Below are positions 36,845 to 46,072 of a stretch of 64,000 bases of DNA, in pieces. The stretch lies in contig CAYZPM010000005.1 in the NCBI GenBank assembly GCA_964480365.1, forward strand, positions 1 to 64,000, in the 5' to 3' direction. Numbering within the stretch: position 1 is the first letter of the stretch; each line of letters starts with the position of its first letter. The position numbers and the translations under genes were made by a program. The DNA is from CAIQPV01 sp964480365 (GTDB lineage Bacteria; Pseudomonadota; Gammaproteobacteria; Burkholderiales; Gallionellaceae). A model generated the notes under the pieces. That model did no database searches, was not told the DNA's origin, and saw only the letters and a list, made by a program, of their open reading frames with translations.

Positions 36845-38866
36845 ATGGGTAGTATGCAAAATTTGTATTTGCTGGTTCCCCTCGCCCCCCTGTTGGGGGC
36901 TATCGTCGCTGGGCTATTCGGCAAGGTGTTGGGACGCACTTGGTCGCACCGCATTACTATCTTGTTGGTGGCGGTGTCGTTCTTTGCCTCGTTGCGGATA
37001 TTCCAGGATGTGTTGGAAGGACATACTTTTAGCGGCCCCGTATATCAATGGCTGACCACAGGCGGAGTCAGTTTTGAAGTAGGGTTCTTGATTGACCGCT
37101 TGACGGTACTGATGATGTTGGTGGTTACTTTCGTGTCGCTGATGGTGCATATCTACACCATAGGCTACATGGAAGAAGACGCAGGTTATCAACGCTTCTT
37201 CAGTTACATCTCGCTGTTCACCTTTTCCATGTTAATGCTGGTGATGGCCAACAACTTCATGCAGCTGTTTTTCGGTTGGGAAGCGGTGGGGCTGGTGTCC
37301 TATTTGCTGATCGGATTCTGGTATACGCGTGAAACGGCGATCTATGCCAACCTCAAGGCATTTCTGGTTAATCGCGTCGGTGACCTTGGCTTCCTGCTGG
37401 GCATCGGGCTGGTGCTGATGGTATTCGGTACGCTGGATTATGCTGCCGTGTTCGCCAACGCCGCTAATCATGCTAATGATATTGCACCGATTCCCGGCGT
37501 GTCGTGGAACATGATGACTGCCATCTGCATACTGCTGTTCATCGGCGCGATGGGCAAGTCGGCGCAATTTCCCTTGCACGTCTGGCTGCCGGATTCGATG
37601 GAAGGCCCGACTCCGATCTCAGCGCTGATTCACGCCGCAACCATGGTGACCGCTGGTATTTTTATGGTGGCGCGCATGTCGCCGCTGTTCGAGCTGTCCG
37701 ACACCGCGCTGTCCTTCGTTATGGTCATCGGTGCGATCACGGCTTTGTTCATGGGTTTTCTCGGCATCATTCAGAACGACATCAAGCGCGTGATCGCTTA
37801 TTCCACTTTGTCGCAACTGGGCTACATGACGGCGGCGCTTGGTGCGTCGGCCTATTCTGCAGCGATCTTCCACCTGATGACGCACGCCTTCTTCAAGGCA
37901 CTGTTGTTTCTGGCCGCCGGTTCGGTGATCATCGCAATGCACCACGATCAGGACATCCGCAACATGGGCGGCTTGCGCAAGTATATGCCGATTACCTGGA
38001 TCACCTTTTTGATTGGTTCGCTGGCATTGATCGGCACGCCATTTTTCTCGGGTTTCTATTCCAAAGATAGCATCATTGAGGCGGTCGAAGCTTCACACCT
38101 TCCGGTCGCCGGTCTGGTGTATGTCGCCTTGACGCTGGGTGTGTTCGTCACCGCGTTCTATTCATTCCGCCTGTATTTCCTGGTGTTCCATGGCGAGGAA
38201 CGTTTCGGTAAGGGACATCATGACCACGAGGGAGACCACGAAGACGAAGAAGTAACGGCAGATCACCATCACGGCCTGGCTCCGGGTCAGAAGCCTCACG
38301 AAACACCATGGGTGGTGTGGCTGCCGCTGGTGCTGCTGGCGATTCCATCGGTTGCAATTGGTTTCTTCACTATAGAGCCGATACTGTTCGGTAGTTATTT
38401 CAAGGACGCCATTTACATTAGCGAGGCGCACACGGGGATGGCGGAACTGGCTGAGGAATTTCACGGCCCGTTGCTCAAGGTACTGTATGCCTTCCTTGAA
38501 CTGCCGTTCTGGCTGGCCTTGGCTGGCGTGGGAACAGCGTGGTTTTTCTACATGAAACGCCCGGATATTCCTGAGGCGATCAAGCTCAAGTTCAGCGGCA
38601 TCTATACCTTGCTGGACAATAAATACTACTTTGACCGGTTCAACGACTGGTTCTTCGCGGGTGGGGCTCGCGGGGCGAGCGGCTTTCTGTGGAAGTTCGG
38701 CGATGTAAAAATGATAGACGGCCTGATGGTGAACGGTACGGCGCGTCTGGTAGGTATGTTCTCCGGCGTGTTGCGACGCTTTCAGACCGGATATGTTTAC
38801 CACTACGCATTCTCCATGATTGTCGGCGTATTTGTGTTGCTATCGATACGGACATGGTTCGAATGA
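36845..38866 (+). CDS. nuoL: NADH-quinone oxidoreductase subunit L
   Basis: Distal antiporter-like proton-pumping subunit with the long lateral helix; 673 aa. NFMQLFFGWEAVGLVSYLLI has the conserved membrane Glu, and MGKSAQFPLHVWLPDSMEGP the key Lys. A His/acid-rich cytoplasmic or periplasmic loop (GHHDHEGDHEDEE, then DHHHG) sits near residues 456-480; similar loops occur in other NuoL proteins, and a metal role is not implied. Confidence 0.97.
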   Translation: MGSMQNLYLLVPLAPLLGAIVAGLFGKVLGRTWSHRITILLVAVSFFASLRIFQDVLEGHTFSGPVYQWLTTGGVSFEVGFLIDRLTVLMMLVVTFVSLMVHIYTIGYMEEDAGYQRFFSYISLFTFSMLMLVMANNFMQLFFGWEAVGLVSYLLIGFWYTRETAIYANLKAFLVNRVGDLGFLLGIGLVLMVFGTLDYAAVFANAANHANDIAPIPGVSWNMMTAICILLFIGAMGKSAQFPLHVWLPDSMEGPTPISALIHAATMVTAGIFMVARMSPLFELSDTALSFVMVIGAITALFMGFLGIIQNDIKRVIAYSTLSQLGYMTAALGASAYSAAIFHLMTHAFFKALLFLAAGSVIIAMHHDQDIRNMGGLRKYMPITWITFLIGSLALIGTPFFSGFYSKDSIIEAVEASHLPVAGLVYVALTLGVFVTAFYSFRLYFLVFHGEERFGKGHHDHEGDHEDEEVTADHHHGLAPGQKPHETPWVVWLPLVLLAIPSVAIGFFTIEPILFGSYFKDAIYISEAHTGMAELAEEFHGPLLKVLYAFLELPFWLALAGVGTAWFFYMKRPDIPEAIKLKFSGIYTLLDNKYYFDRFNDWFFAGGARGASGFLWKFGDVKMIDGLMVNGTARLVGMFSGVLRRFQTGYVYHYAFSMIVGVFVLLSIRTWFE

Positions 38867-38999
38867 GGCACAAGACGACCTCCCAGCCTCCCTCGCTTCG
38901 GCAAGCTCACGACAGGCTTGTCATGGAAGGGGCTGTCTTCCCCCTTATAAGGGGGATTGAGGGGGTTGGTTTGAAGGATGTTAGATTGAAGGAACAAGC
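38867..38999. repeat. Repeat-filled spacer between nuoL and nuoM
   Basis: 133 bp, unusually long for this operon. It contains ggcaagctcacgacaggctt and the dyad cccccttataaggggg. Both look like dispersed non-coding repeats rather than a gene. It may act as an intra-operon hairpin. Confidence 0.55.
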
Positions 39000-40484
39000 A
39001 TGATTTTTGGATTACCCGTGTTAAGTGTGGTCATCTGGCTGCCGATAGTGTTCGGCATCCTGGTGCTGGCTACCGGTAATGATCGTAACGCGCAGGCCGC
39101 GCGCGTTATTGCTTTGGTTGGCGCAATTCTCAGCTTCCTGGTAGCGATCCCGCTCTACACCGGCTTCGACAGGATGACCAGCGTCATGCAGTTCGGCGAA
39201 CTGCACCCTTGGGTCACCCGTTTCAACATTCATTACCACCTCGGCGTGGACGGCATCTCGGTGCTGTTTGTCCTGCTCAACAGTTTCTTCACACCGCTGG
39301 TGGTGATCTCTAGCTGGAAGGTGATCGAGAAACGCGTGGCGCAATATATGGCAGCCTTCCTCATCATGTCGGGTCTGATTAACGGTGTGTTTGCCTCACT
39401 GGATGCGGTGCTATTCTACGTATTTTGGGAAGCCATGCTGATCCCGATGTTCATCATTATCGGAGTGTGGGGCGGCCCCAACCGCGTGTATGCGGCGGTC
39501 AAGTTCTTCCTGTACACACTGCTTGGCTCGTTGTTGATGCTGGTTGCGTTGTTGTACCTGTATTTACAGTCCGGCGGCAGTTTCGAGATTCTCGACTACC
39601 ACCAGATGGCGATTCCGATGACCGCGCAGATACTTGTGTTCATCGCCTTCTTCTTGGCGTTTTCGGTGAAGGTGCCTATGTTTCCGGTACACACCTGGTT
39701 GCCGGACGCGCACGTAGAAGCGCCCACCGGCGGTTCGGTGATACTGGCCGCCATCATGCTGAAGGTTGGCGCATACGGCTTCATTCGCTTCTCCATGCCG
39801 ATCGCGCCCGATGCCAGCCACAAGTTAGCGGGAGTGATGATCGTGTTGTCGCTGATCGCGGTGGTTTATATCGGCTTGGTGGCTCTGGCGCAGACGGACA
39901 TGAAAAAATTGGTGGCGTATTCCTCGATTTCACACATGGGTTTTGTCACGCTGGGCTTCTTCATTTTCAACACCTATGGCATGGAAGGCGCGCTGTTGCA
40001 GATGATCTCGCACGGCTTCGTGTCCGGCGCATTGTTCCTGTGCATCGGCGTGCTGTATGACCGTATGCACTCGCGCAACATCGCCGATTATGGCGGTGTG
40101 GCCAATACCATGCCGGTGTTCGCAGCCTTCTTTATGCTGTTCGCCATGTCTAACAGCGGCTTGCCTGGAACCAGCGGTTTTGTCGGCGAATTTATGGTCA
40201 TCATGGGCGCGGTCAAGGCCAATTTCTGGTACGCCTTCCTTGCGGGCAGCACGCTGGTTTTTGGCGCGGCTTATACGCTGTGGATGTACAAGCGGGTGAT
40301 CTTCGGCGCAGTGGCAAACCACCATGTCGCAGAACTGACCGACATCACTGCGCGTGAAAAACTGGTGTTCATCGTCCTGGCGTTGTCCGTGCTAGGCATG
40401 GGCCTTTATCCGCTGCCGTTCGCCGAGATCATGCATGTGTCCGTGAGCGACCTGCTGGTGCACCTCGCGCGTTCCAAACTGTAA
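39000..40484 (+). CDS. nuoM: NADH-quinone oxidoreductase subunit M
   Basis: Antiporter-like proton-pumping subunit, 494 aa with about 14 membrane segments. FYVFWEAMLIPMFIIIG holds the conserved Glu, and KVPMFPVHTWLPDAHVEAP the key Lys/His region; PTGGSVILAAIMLKVGAYG follows. The length and motif order are standard. Confidence 0.97.
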   Translation: MIFGLPVLSVVIWLPIVFGILVLATGNDRNAQAARVIALVGAILSFLVAIPLYTGFDRMTSVMQFGELHPWVTRFNIHYHLGVDGISVLFVLLNSFFTPLVVISSWKVIEKRVAQYMAAFLIMSGLINGVFASLDAVLFYVFWEAMLIPMFIIIGVWGGPNRVYAAVKFFLYTLLGSLLMLVALLYLYLQSGGSFEILDYHQMAIPMTAQILVFIAFFLAFSVKVPMFPVHTWLPDAHVEAPTGGSVILAAIMLKVGAYGFIRFSMPIAPDASHKLAGVMIVLSLIAVVYIGLVALAQTDMKKLVAYSSISHMGFVTLGFFIFNTYGMEGALLQMISHGFVSGALFLCIGVLYDRMHSRNIADYGGVANTMPVFAAFFMLFAMSNSGLPGTSGFVGEFMVIMGAVKANFWYAFLAGSTLVFGAAYTLWMYKRVIFGAVANHHVAELTDITAREKLVFIVLALSVLGMGLYPLPFAEIMHVSVSDLLVHLARSKL

Positions 40485-40506
40485 GCTGTCGTCAATTGAG
40501 GAAGCC

Positions 40507-41958
40507 ATGAATTTCTTGTCCACCCTGTTACCCGCCTACGCAGAGATTTTTCTGCTGGTAATGGTGAGCGCGATCCTGATCGTGGATCTGTTTGTCACCG
40601 ATCCGAGTAAGACGCCGACTTATCTGTTGGTGCAGATGACGTTGCTGGGTTGCTCGCTGATTACCGTTGCCACCCATCAATCGGGTGTGGAGCATCTGTT
40701 CCACAATATGTTCGTGGATGATCTGATGTCCGATGTGCTCAAACTGCTGAGCTATTTGGCCGTATCCATGATGCTGGTTTATTCGCGCAGCTACCTGATG
40801 GCGCGCGGTCTGTTTACTGGCGAATTCATGGTGCTGACGCTGTTTTCCCTGCTCGGCATGATGGTAATGATCTCTGCCGGACACTTCATCACCTTGTACA
40901 TGGGGCTGGAGTTGCTATCGCTCAGTCTGTACGCAATGGTCGCATTGCAGCGCGACTCCGCCATCGCCACCGAGGCCGCGATGAAATACTTCATCCTCGG
41001 CGCACTGGCTTCCGGCCTGTTGCTGTACGGCATGTCCATGCTGTACGGCGCGACGGGTTCGCTGGATGTAAATGCCGTGTCGGATGCCATCCGCCACGGC
41101 GTGCCGAACAAGCAATTGCTGACGTTCGGCTTGGTATTTATCGTCGCCGGGCTGGCATTCAAGCTGGGTGCGGTGCCATTCCACATGTGGGTGCCCGATG
41201 TGTACCACGGCGCCCCCACGGCGATGACCATGCTGATCGGTACAGCGCCCAAGCTGGCCGCCTTCGCTTTCGTCATGCGCATCCTGGTGGAAGGCTTGCA
41301 GCCATTGATGGTGCACTGGTCCGGTATGCTGGTGATCCTCTCCGTGTTGTCCATGGCGCTCGGTAACATCACCGCCATCGCACAGACTAATTTGAAGCGC
41401 ATGCTGGCCTACTCCACCATCGCACACATGGGCTTTATGCTGCTCGGCGTGTTGAGCGGCGACATCGACGGCTATAGCGCTGCCATGTTCTATACCGTGA
41501 TCTATGTGCTGATGAGTCTGGGCGGCTTCGGCATGATCATGCTGTTGTCGCGCGCAGGCTTCGAGGCCGACAAGCTCGACGATTTCAAGGGACTCAACCA
41601 GCGCAGTCCGTGGCTTGCTTTCATCATGCTGCTTCTGATGTTCTCCATGGCCGGCGTGCCGCCCACAGTGGGCTTCTACGCCAAGTTTGCGGTACTCAGT
41701 GCGGCGGTGAACACCGGGCACATTCCGCTGGTCGTGATGGCCGTGCTATTCTCGCTGATCGGAGCATTCTATTACCTGCGCATAGTCAAGTTGATGTATT
41801 TCGACGCTCCGGAAAGTCATGTCCCAATCTCTGTGCCGCCGGATAGTAGCATCCTGATCTCGTTTAACGGTTTGGCTATGTTGTTGCTGGGCATCCTGCC
41901 GGGTAATCTGATGTCGGTGTGTGCGGTGTCGGTGCAGCAGTCGTTGTTGCTGCATTAA
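40507..41958 (+). CDS. nuoN: NADH-quinone oxidoreductase subunit N
   Basis: Antiporter-like proton-pumping subunit and last gene of the complex I operon; 483 aa with about 14 membrane segments. Membrane Glu in LYMGLELLSLSLYAMVAL, Lys/His region FKLGAVPFHMWVPDVYHGAP. The gene is intact. Its last 456 bp (41503-41958) recur at 44911-45366 with 11 differences, ten synonymous and one changing TAA to TAG, so this 3' end may have been exchanged by recombination. Confidence 0.97.
   Translation: MNFLSTLLPAYAEIFLLVMVSAILIVDLFVTDPSKTPTYLLVQMTLLGCSLITVATHQSGVEHLFHNMFVDDLMSDVLKLLSYLAVSMMLVYSRSYLMARGLFTGEFMVLTLFSLLGMMVMISAGHFITLYMGLELLSLSLYAMVALQRDSAIATEAAMKYFILGALASGLLLYGMSMLYGATGSLDVNAVSDAIRHGVPNKQLLTFGLVFIVAGLAFKLGAVPFHMWVPDVYHGAPTAMTMLIGTAPKLAAFAFVMRILVEGLQPLMVHWSGMLVILSVLSMALGNITAIAQTNLKRMLAYSTIAHMGFMLLGVLSGDIDGYSAAMFYTVIYVLMSLGGFGMIMLLSRAGFEADKLDDFKGLNQRSPWLAFIMLLLMFSMAGVPPTVGFYAKFAVLSAAVNTGHIPLVVMAVLFSLIGAFYYLRIVKLMYFDAPESHVPISVPPDSSILISFNGLAMLLLGILPGNLMSVCAVSVQQSLLLH
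41503..41958 (+). repeat. nuoN 3'-end direct repeat, copy A
   Basis: Starts at tatgtgctgatgagtct and runs to the stop codon. Copy B is 3,408 bp downstream in the same orientation. Homology stops exactly at the stop codon on the right and within codon 333 of nuoN on the left. Confidence 0.95.
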
Positions 41959-42139
41959 AAACTACTGCGCTCGACATAACTGTGTTGCTCAGGGGCTAAA
42001 AATGCTCATTCACTTTGTGTGAACTCCGCTTTTTGCGAGTTGGGCGGCAAAGGCAATCCGCCCATCCCTGCCAAACCCACTTCGCCCCTTCGCGCCTTGT
42101 TCTGCCATCGCTCGCTACGTTTTTCAGCGTCAGGAACCG
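41959..42139. other. Start of the insertion after nuoN
   Basis: Non-coding sequence between nuoN and the antitoxin gene. I see no transposon end or inverted repeat. It marks the left side of the roughly 3-kb segment bounded by the two nuoN tails. Confidence 0.4.
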
Positions 42140-42505
42140 TTATGCTGCCAGCCGTTGCAGCGGCCATTGCACATCAATTTCGTCCCACGGCACGAACACC
42201 TTGCCGGATGCGTCTTTTTCGATCACTAACCATTCAGACAACGCCGTCACATCTTGATGCACATTTCGATAGTGCCTACCAAGCCGTTTTGCCAGCGCGT
42301 AAATACTTTGCGCGCCCGTTGCCTTCAATGCCTCTACCAGCTCCCAGCGTTTAGGGCTAAATACCTCAAACATTTGCGTCATGCGCGTAAAGCCAACCTC
42401 GCACAAAGGTTCAACCTCTCCACCCGCATCAATCTTACGCGCATGTTCCAGCATCCGTGCCTGCGTAATAGCCAACGGCTCGCCCACCACGATATTCAAT
42501 TTCAT
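42140..42505 (-). CDS. Winged-helix antitoxin, TumA-like
   Basis: 121 aa from ATG 42505 (MKLNIVVGEPLAITQARML). The central region FSPKRWELVEALKATG, then IYALAKRLGRHYRNVHQDV, is a MarR-like winged helix found in the putative DNA-binding partners of TumE toxins. The ATG overlaps the toxin TGA by 4 nt, so the order is toxin then antitoxin, the reverse of parDE. Family assignment rests on recognition of these motifs and on the pairing. Confidence 0.7.
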   Translation of the reverse strand: MKLNIVVGEPLAITQARMLEHARKIDAGGEVEPLCEVGFTRMTQMFEVFSPKRWELVEALKATGAQSIYALAKRLGRHYRNVHQDVTALSEWLVIEKDASGKVFVPWDEIDVQWPLQRLAA

Positions 42506-42786
42506 TTTTTCCCCGCTTTCTTTTCCACGTCTTGCCAAAAATCCACCAGCAGCGTTGCCAGGTTAACAAATTGATACGGCAATTCGACAGCGCCAAGATG
42601 GCGGTGATCGCCTTTGCCGCGTTCATTGTCATAGCCCACCACACGCACGCTATCAACCACATAAACCAGCCGATATTTAAAGCCGTGCAATGATGGGGCA
42701 ACCGGCGCTGGCACACGCCAGATAGCGATCTCAACAACCCCTTCTTCGTACTCGATCTTGCTGCGCTGAATAGCGATTGCACTCAT
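42502..42786 (-). CDS. TumE-family (DUF6516) toxin
   Basis: 94 aa. FKYRLVYVVDSVRVVGYDNERG and the following KGDHRH are the hallmark of the TumE family, predicted toxins of type II systems. Paired with the winged-helix gene at 42140-42505. It is the first gene of the two-gene unit; a small palindrome lies just before the start. The target is unknown. The pair may stabilise the inserted segment. Confidence 0.7.
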   Translation of the reverse strand: MSAIAIQRSKIEYEEGVVEIAIWRVPAPVAPSLHGFKYRLVYVVDSVRVVGYDNERGKGDHRHLGAVELPYQFVNLATLLVDFWQDVEKKAGKK

Positions 42787-42796
42787 AGGGCGCAGA

Positions 42797-42810
42797 ATAC
42801 CCTATGGTAT
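42797..42810 (-). promoter_or_regulatory. Candidate operator of the TumE/TumA pair
   Basis: atacc-ctat-ggtat, a perfect 5-bp dyad, lies 11 bp upstream of the toxin ATG. The position suits autoregulation by the winged-helix protein. Confidence 0.35.
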
Positions 42811-42845
42811 GGGGTGTGTAAAGCACCTTATTGTTGCTGAGGTGA

Positions 42846-43537
42846 TGGGCAGTTGGGTACATGGTGGAGGGTTTTCTGTGGACGCCTCGGTATGCATCAA
42901 CGAGAATGAACGGGCAGGGCTGGAACGGCTGCTGCGCTACTGCGCGCGCCCACCCTTCGCGCTCGAACATCTGCAACAACTGGATGCCGAACATCTGGCC
43001 TACCACAGCCCCCAACCCGGCCTTGACGGCTCAAGCGATCTGGTGCTGACGCCGCTGGAACTGATCGGCAAAATCGCAGCATTGGTGCCGCCGTCCCGTT
43101 CGCACCGCCATCGCTACTTCGGCGTTCTGGCACCAAACTCGCCGCTGCGCGCGGCAGTCATTGCGCTGGCTCAGGTGGGGGTGATCGCGCCGCCTTTGCC
43201 GCTTACGGATGCGACCGGGACAGAGGAGAAACCTCGCCGCGCCGTGTCGCACTATCTGTGGGCGATGCTGCTGGCGCGCATCTATGAAGCTTTCCCGCTG
43301 AGTTGTCCGATCTGTCAGGACCAGATGCGGATTATCGCCTTCATCAACGAGGCGGGTGACGTGCGGAAAATTCTGGATCACATCGGCGAATCGGCCCAGC
43401 CGCCGAGAATCGCCCCGGCGCACGGGCCACCGCTGTGGGAGTTGGTAGAGGCTTCCGCGCGGGCTGGCAACGACACCAAATGGGATACCGCCGAGCCTGC
43501 ACCGGAAATCGAGTTTGATCAGCGCGTCGCTTGGTAA
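42846..43537 (+). pseudogene. IS91-like (Y2 HUH) transposase, 5'-truncated
   Basis: The frame resembles only the C-terminal half of IS91-type transposases: SWVHGGGFSVDASVCINENE, GLERLLRYCARPPFALE, LTPLELIGKIAALVPPSRSH and HRYFGVLAPNSPLRAAV, with a CxxC pair (CPICQDQM) near the end. The N-terminal half with the HUH and tyrosine motifs is missing, so it cannot transpose. Full-length relatives are about 400-500 aa. It marks past rolling-circle transposon activity in the insertion. Confidence 0.75.
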
Positions 43538-43730
43538 AAAGGTATTTTTCCCTCGCTTTGGAAGGGCTGTGTGTAGGGCTCGGAGTGGAGCGGTTTTTCA
43601 GAAAATTACTGCCATTGCAGGCATGCGAAAGACGAAGTGAAGACTGTAAGTGAAGACTGTTTCAGGGATTCGAAGATGAAAATGGGATTGACTCGGTGCA
43701 TGGTCGCCGAAAATAAATTGACTTGAGCGC
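43538..43730. other. Short gap with an 11-bp direct repeat
   Basis: gtgaagactgt occurs twice in a row near 43637 and 43651. No gene is visible. Confidence 0.35.
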
Positions 43731-44003
43731 TTGAATTTCCTATCCTTGTTTGAACGTGGTAGTCATTTGCCCTCCCTTTTGCGCCTTCAAAACATTGCTG
43801 AAATTCTTGGTATGCCCTTGGCTGAACTGCTATCTCAATCCGGTAATCTTTCTACTGACCAGTCGCTGCAAATTCACGGCTGGATCAAAGAACTGCGTGA
43901 ATCTGACCGTCAATTCCTGGTTGATATGGTGCAGGCTTGGTGCGAAAAGCTTAGAGCAATAAACGTGGCTAGGCTTAAACGTTTTTCTTCCGACGAGCCA
44001 TGA
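43731..44003 (+). pseudogene. XRE-family regulator remnant
   Basis: FERGSHLPSLLRLQNIAEIL and GMPLAELL look like helices 4-5 of an XRE/Cro HTH domain, followed by an alpha-helical tail. The recognition helix and everything before it are missing, and the only start is a TTG inside the domain. It is probably the 3' part of a truncated regulator. Its end overlaps the convergent PEP-CTERM gene by 29 nt. Confidence 0.45.
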
Positions 44004-44547
44004 AACCCAGCAGACCAAGACCTGCTAACATCATGGCATAGGATTCGGGTTCAGGGACAGAAGTCCATACAGTTACTGAATGTCCATTTGCATTTAAGTT
44101 AGTGGTATAAAAACTAGTCTCAAAGAAAAACATGCAACACTGCTCTCCATAGTCCGGGGTATATGAAGGTACTCCAATTGTGTATGTCTGATAGATTCCA
44201 ACGACTGCCGAGAAGGATGGGGTAAAAGTTCCTGCGTTGTTATAGGTAAAGGATTGAGTCAGTGGGCCATTAATAACTGTTTGCCCATCACCTGATGTAA
44301 ATTGCGAACTAAGTATGCTAAACGACTCGCCTGTGGTGTAAGAACAACCTGGATAACAAGCTTGAGCGGATGGAGGGGGTGAAATAGTTATATTGTCGCT
44401 AATATTGGCGGTAAAAGTTGAAGTTCCACCTACAACCGTATTAATAGTTGGCTCTATAATTGAGATATGTGGGTTTGCCTGTGCGGTTGTAGACAATATC
44501 GCAAGTCCGACAGAAAGAGCCAGGGCTGATAATTTTAAATTGAACAT
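43975..44547 (-). CDS. PEP-CTERM domain exported protein
   Basis: 190 aa from ATG 44547, with GGGAG 9 nt upstream. N-terminal signal peptide (LSALALSVGLAILSTTAQA), a Thr/Ser/Pro-rich body with four Cys, and the C-terminal sorting tag VPEPESYAMMLAGLGLLGFMARRKK: Pro-Glu-Pro, a hydrophobic helix and a basic end. Such proteins are processed by exosortase, which is not in this window. The body shows no known domain. It has AT-rich codon use like other cargo genes of the insertion. Confidence 0.8.
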   Translation of the reverse strand: MFNLKLSALALSVGLAILSTTAQANPHISIIEPTINTVVGGTSTFTANISDNITISPPPSAQACYPGCSYTTGESFSILSSQFTSGDGQTVINGPLTQSFTYNNAGTFTPSFSAVVGIYQTYTIGVPSYTPDYGEQCCMFFFETSFYTTNLNANGHSVTVWTSVPEPESYAMMLAGLGLLGFMARRKKNV

Positions 44548-44589
44548 TTTTAATATCTCCCTATTTTTGTTAATGCAGAAGTGTTGCAT

Positions 44590-44910
44590 TGTCTCGCGTG
44601 ATATTAGCGTGTGAATGTGACAACCTTACTACCATTAGGTGATTTTGCAATAGTCCGTTCTACCTAGACTGAAATACGAACCACGAACCACGCGAACCCG
44701 CAAAACCAAACCACGGGGTCAGGTCTATACATGTTGCACCGGGAAACAAATGGGGACGTATCCCTATATTCTGTTCTGATTTCATGCTTGCATCCTCCAT
44801 TCAGAATCATTCGTCGCCTCGCACTTCTCTCGCTCAAACAAAACATTAGTCAATATCATGTTATGGATGCCTGCCGCCAGCGGGACACTCACCGCCGAGG
44901 TGGTGGCCGT
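44590..44910. other. Right part of the insertion, mobile-element debris
   Basis: Holds ggggtcaggtctatacatgt and caccgggaaacaaatgggga, wording often seen next to REP-associated tyrosine transposases. At 44878-44894 lies cagcgggacactcaccg, repeated exactly at 59693-59709. It ends 16 bp before the second nuoN tail. No intact gene. Confidence 0.45.
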
Positions 44911-45366
44911 TATGTGCTGATGAGTCTAGGCGGCTTCGGCATGATCATGCTGTTGTCGCGCGCAGGCTTCGAGGCCGACAAGCTCGACGATTTCAAGGGA
45001 CTCAACCAGCGCAGTCCGTGGCTTGCTTTCATCATGCTGCTTCTGATGTTCTCCATGGCCGGCGTGCCGCCCACAGTGGGCTTCTACGCCAAGTTTGCGG
45101 TACTCAGTGCGGCGGTGAACACCGGGCACATTCCGCTGGTCGTGATGGCCGTGCTGTTCTCGTTGATCGGAGCATTCTATTACCTGCGCATAGTCAAGTT
45201 GATGTACTTCGACGCTCCGGAAAGTCATGTCCCGATCTCTGTGCCGCCGGATAGCAGCATCCTGATCTCGTTTAACGGATTGGCCATGTTGTTGCTGGGC
45301 ATCCTGCCAGGTAACCTGATGTCGGTGTGTGCGGTGTCGGTGCAGCAGTCGTTGTTGCTGCATTAG
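44911..45366 (+). pseudogene. nuoN: Duplicated 3' end of nuoN, copy B
   Basis: Encodes the last 151 residues of NuoN with identical protein sequence to copy A. It lacks the first two thirds and has no start of its own; an open frame from 44731 reads into it from unrelated sequence. The 11 differences to copy A are ten synonymous changes plus TAA/TAG. It lies next to the Sel1 gene, which may be the ancestral right neighbour of nuoN. Confidence 0.92.
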
Positions 45367-45382
45367 AGCGTTAATGCAAAAA

Positions 45383-46072
45383 TTATGGGTGATTTGCTAT
45401 CCACTTCCGTGCCAACATCTGCGCCTCTTCTATCTGGGCTGGATTCATATTGGCCTCAATGAATGCCTTAGCCGACTTAGCGTTCCCGTAATCGCTCATT
45501 GCGGCTAATGAGAACCACATGTGTGCTTGTACCAAATCAGACGGAATTCCCTTCCCACTAAAATACATTACCCCAAGACTATTCTGCGCGACTGCCAAAC
45601 CTTGCTCTGCCGCTTTGCGGAACCATGACATAGCCTGATGGTAGTCTTGCTCAACACCTTCTCCATTCGTGTACATGACTCCAATCTTGTACTGCGCAAG
45701 TGAAAATCCATGTCCTGCGGCCAAACGAAAAAGCTCCACTGCCTCATTCAAATCCTGCGTAACTCCCTGGCCGAAGTAATACATCATCCCCAGGTTATAC
45801 TGTGCTTCATCATGCCCATGCTCTGCTGCCATGCGGTACCACATTGCCGCTGCCTTGTAGTCCTGCATAACCACCTGTCCTTGGTCGTAGATCACTCCAA
45901 GGTTGAACTGCTCTTCTACATCGCCATTTGCAGCAAGCTGCTTTATTTGTTCAAGTTCAATTTTGAACTGAACACTATTGTGTACACCGACAGTATCTTG
46001 CACCGTAGCTTGCGCCACTGCGCTAGCAGCAAGGAGTGTGGCCGCAAAAAATGGGTTAAGATAGGCTTTCAT
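45383..46072 (-). CDS. Exported Sel1-repeat protein
   Basis: 229 aa from ATG 46072, with a signal peptide (YLNPFFAATLLAASAVAQA). About four Sel1-like repeats follow (units such as AQYNLGMMYYFGQGVTQDL, NEAVELFRLAAGHG and YKIGVMYTNGEGVEQD). Sel1 repeats form alpha-solenoid protein-binding surfaces. No partner is evident. An in-frame ATG at 46084 is possible. Confidence 0.85.
   Translation of the reverse strand: MKAYLNPFFAATLLAASAVAQATVQDTVGVHNSVQFKIELEQIKQLAANGDVEEQFNLGVIYDQGQVVMQDYKAAAMWYRMAAEHGHDEAQYNLGMMYYFGQGVTQDLNEAVELFRLAAGHGFSLAQYKIGVMYTNGEGVEQDYHQAMSWFRKAAEQGLAVAQNSLGVMYFSGKGIPSDLVQAHMWFSLAAMSDYGNAKSAKAFIEANMNPAQIEEAQMLARKWIANHP

Noticed and set aside
38200..38285. His/acid-rich loop of NuoL as a metal-binding novelty
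   Set aside because: Similar loops occur in NuoL of other bacteria; there is no further evidence of metal function.
40915..41721. 268-codon open frame antisense to nuoN
   Set aside because: Shadow of nuoN; the same frame recurs antisense to the duplicated tail for that reason.
42140..44910. Classical integrase-type genomic island
   Set aside because: No integrase, no tRNA target and no short att repeats; the only boundary repeat is the 456-bp nuoN tail.
44731..45366. 211-codon frame that could be read as a new NuoN-like protein
   Set aside because: The first 60 codons are unrelated debris joined to the nuoN tail, with no ribosome site; better described as a pseudogene.
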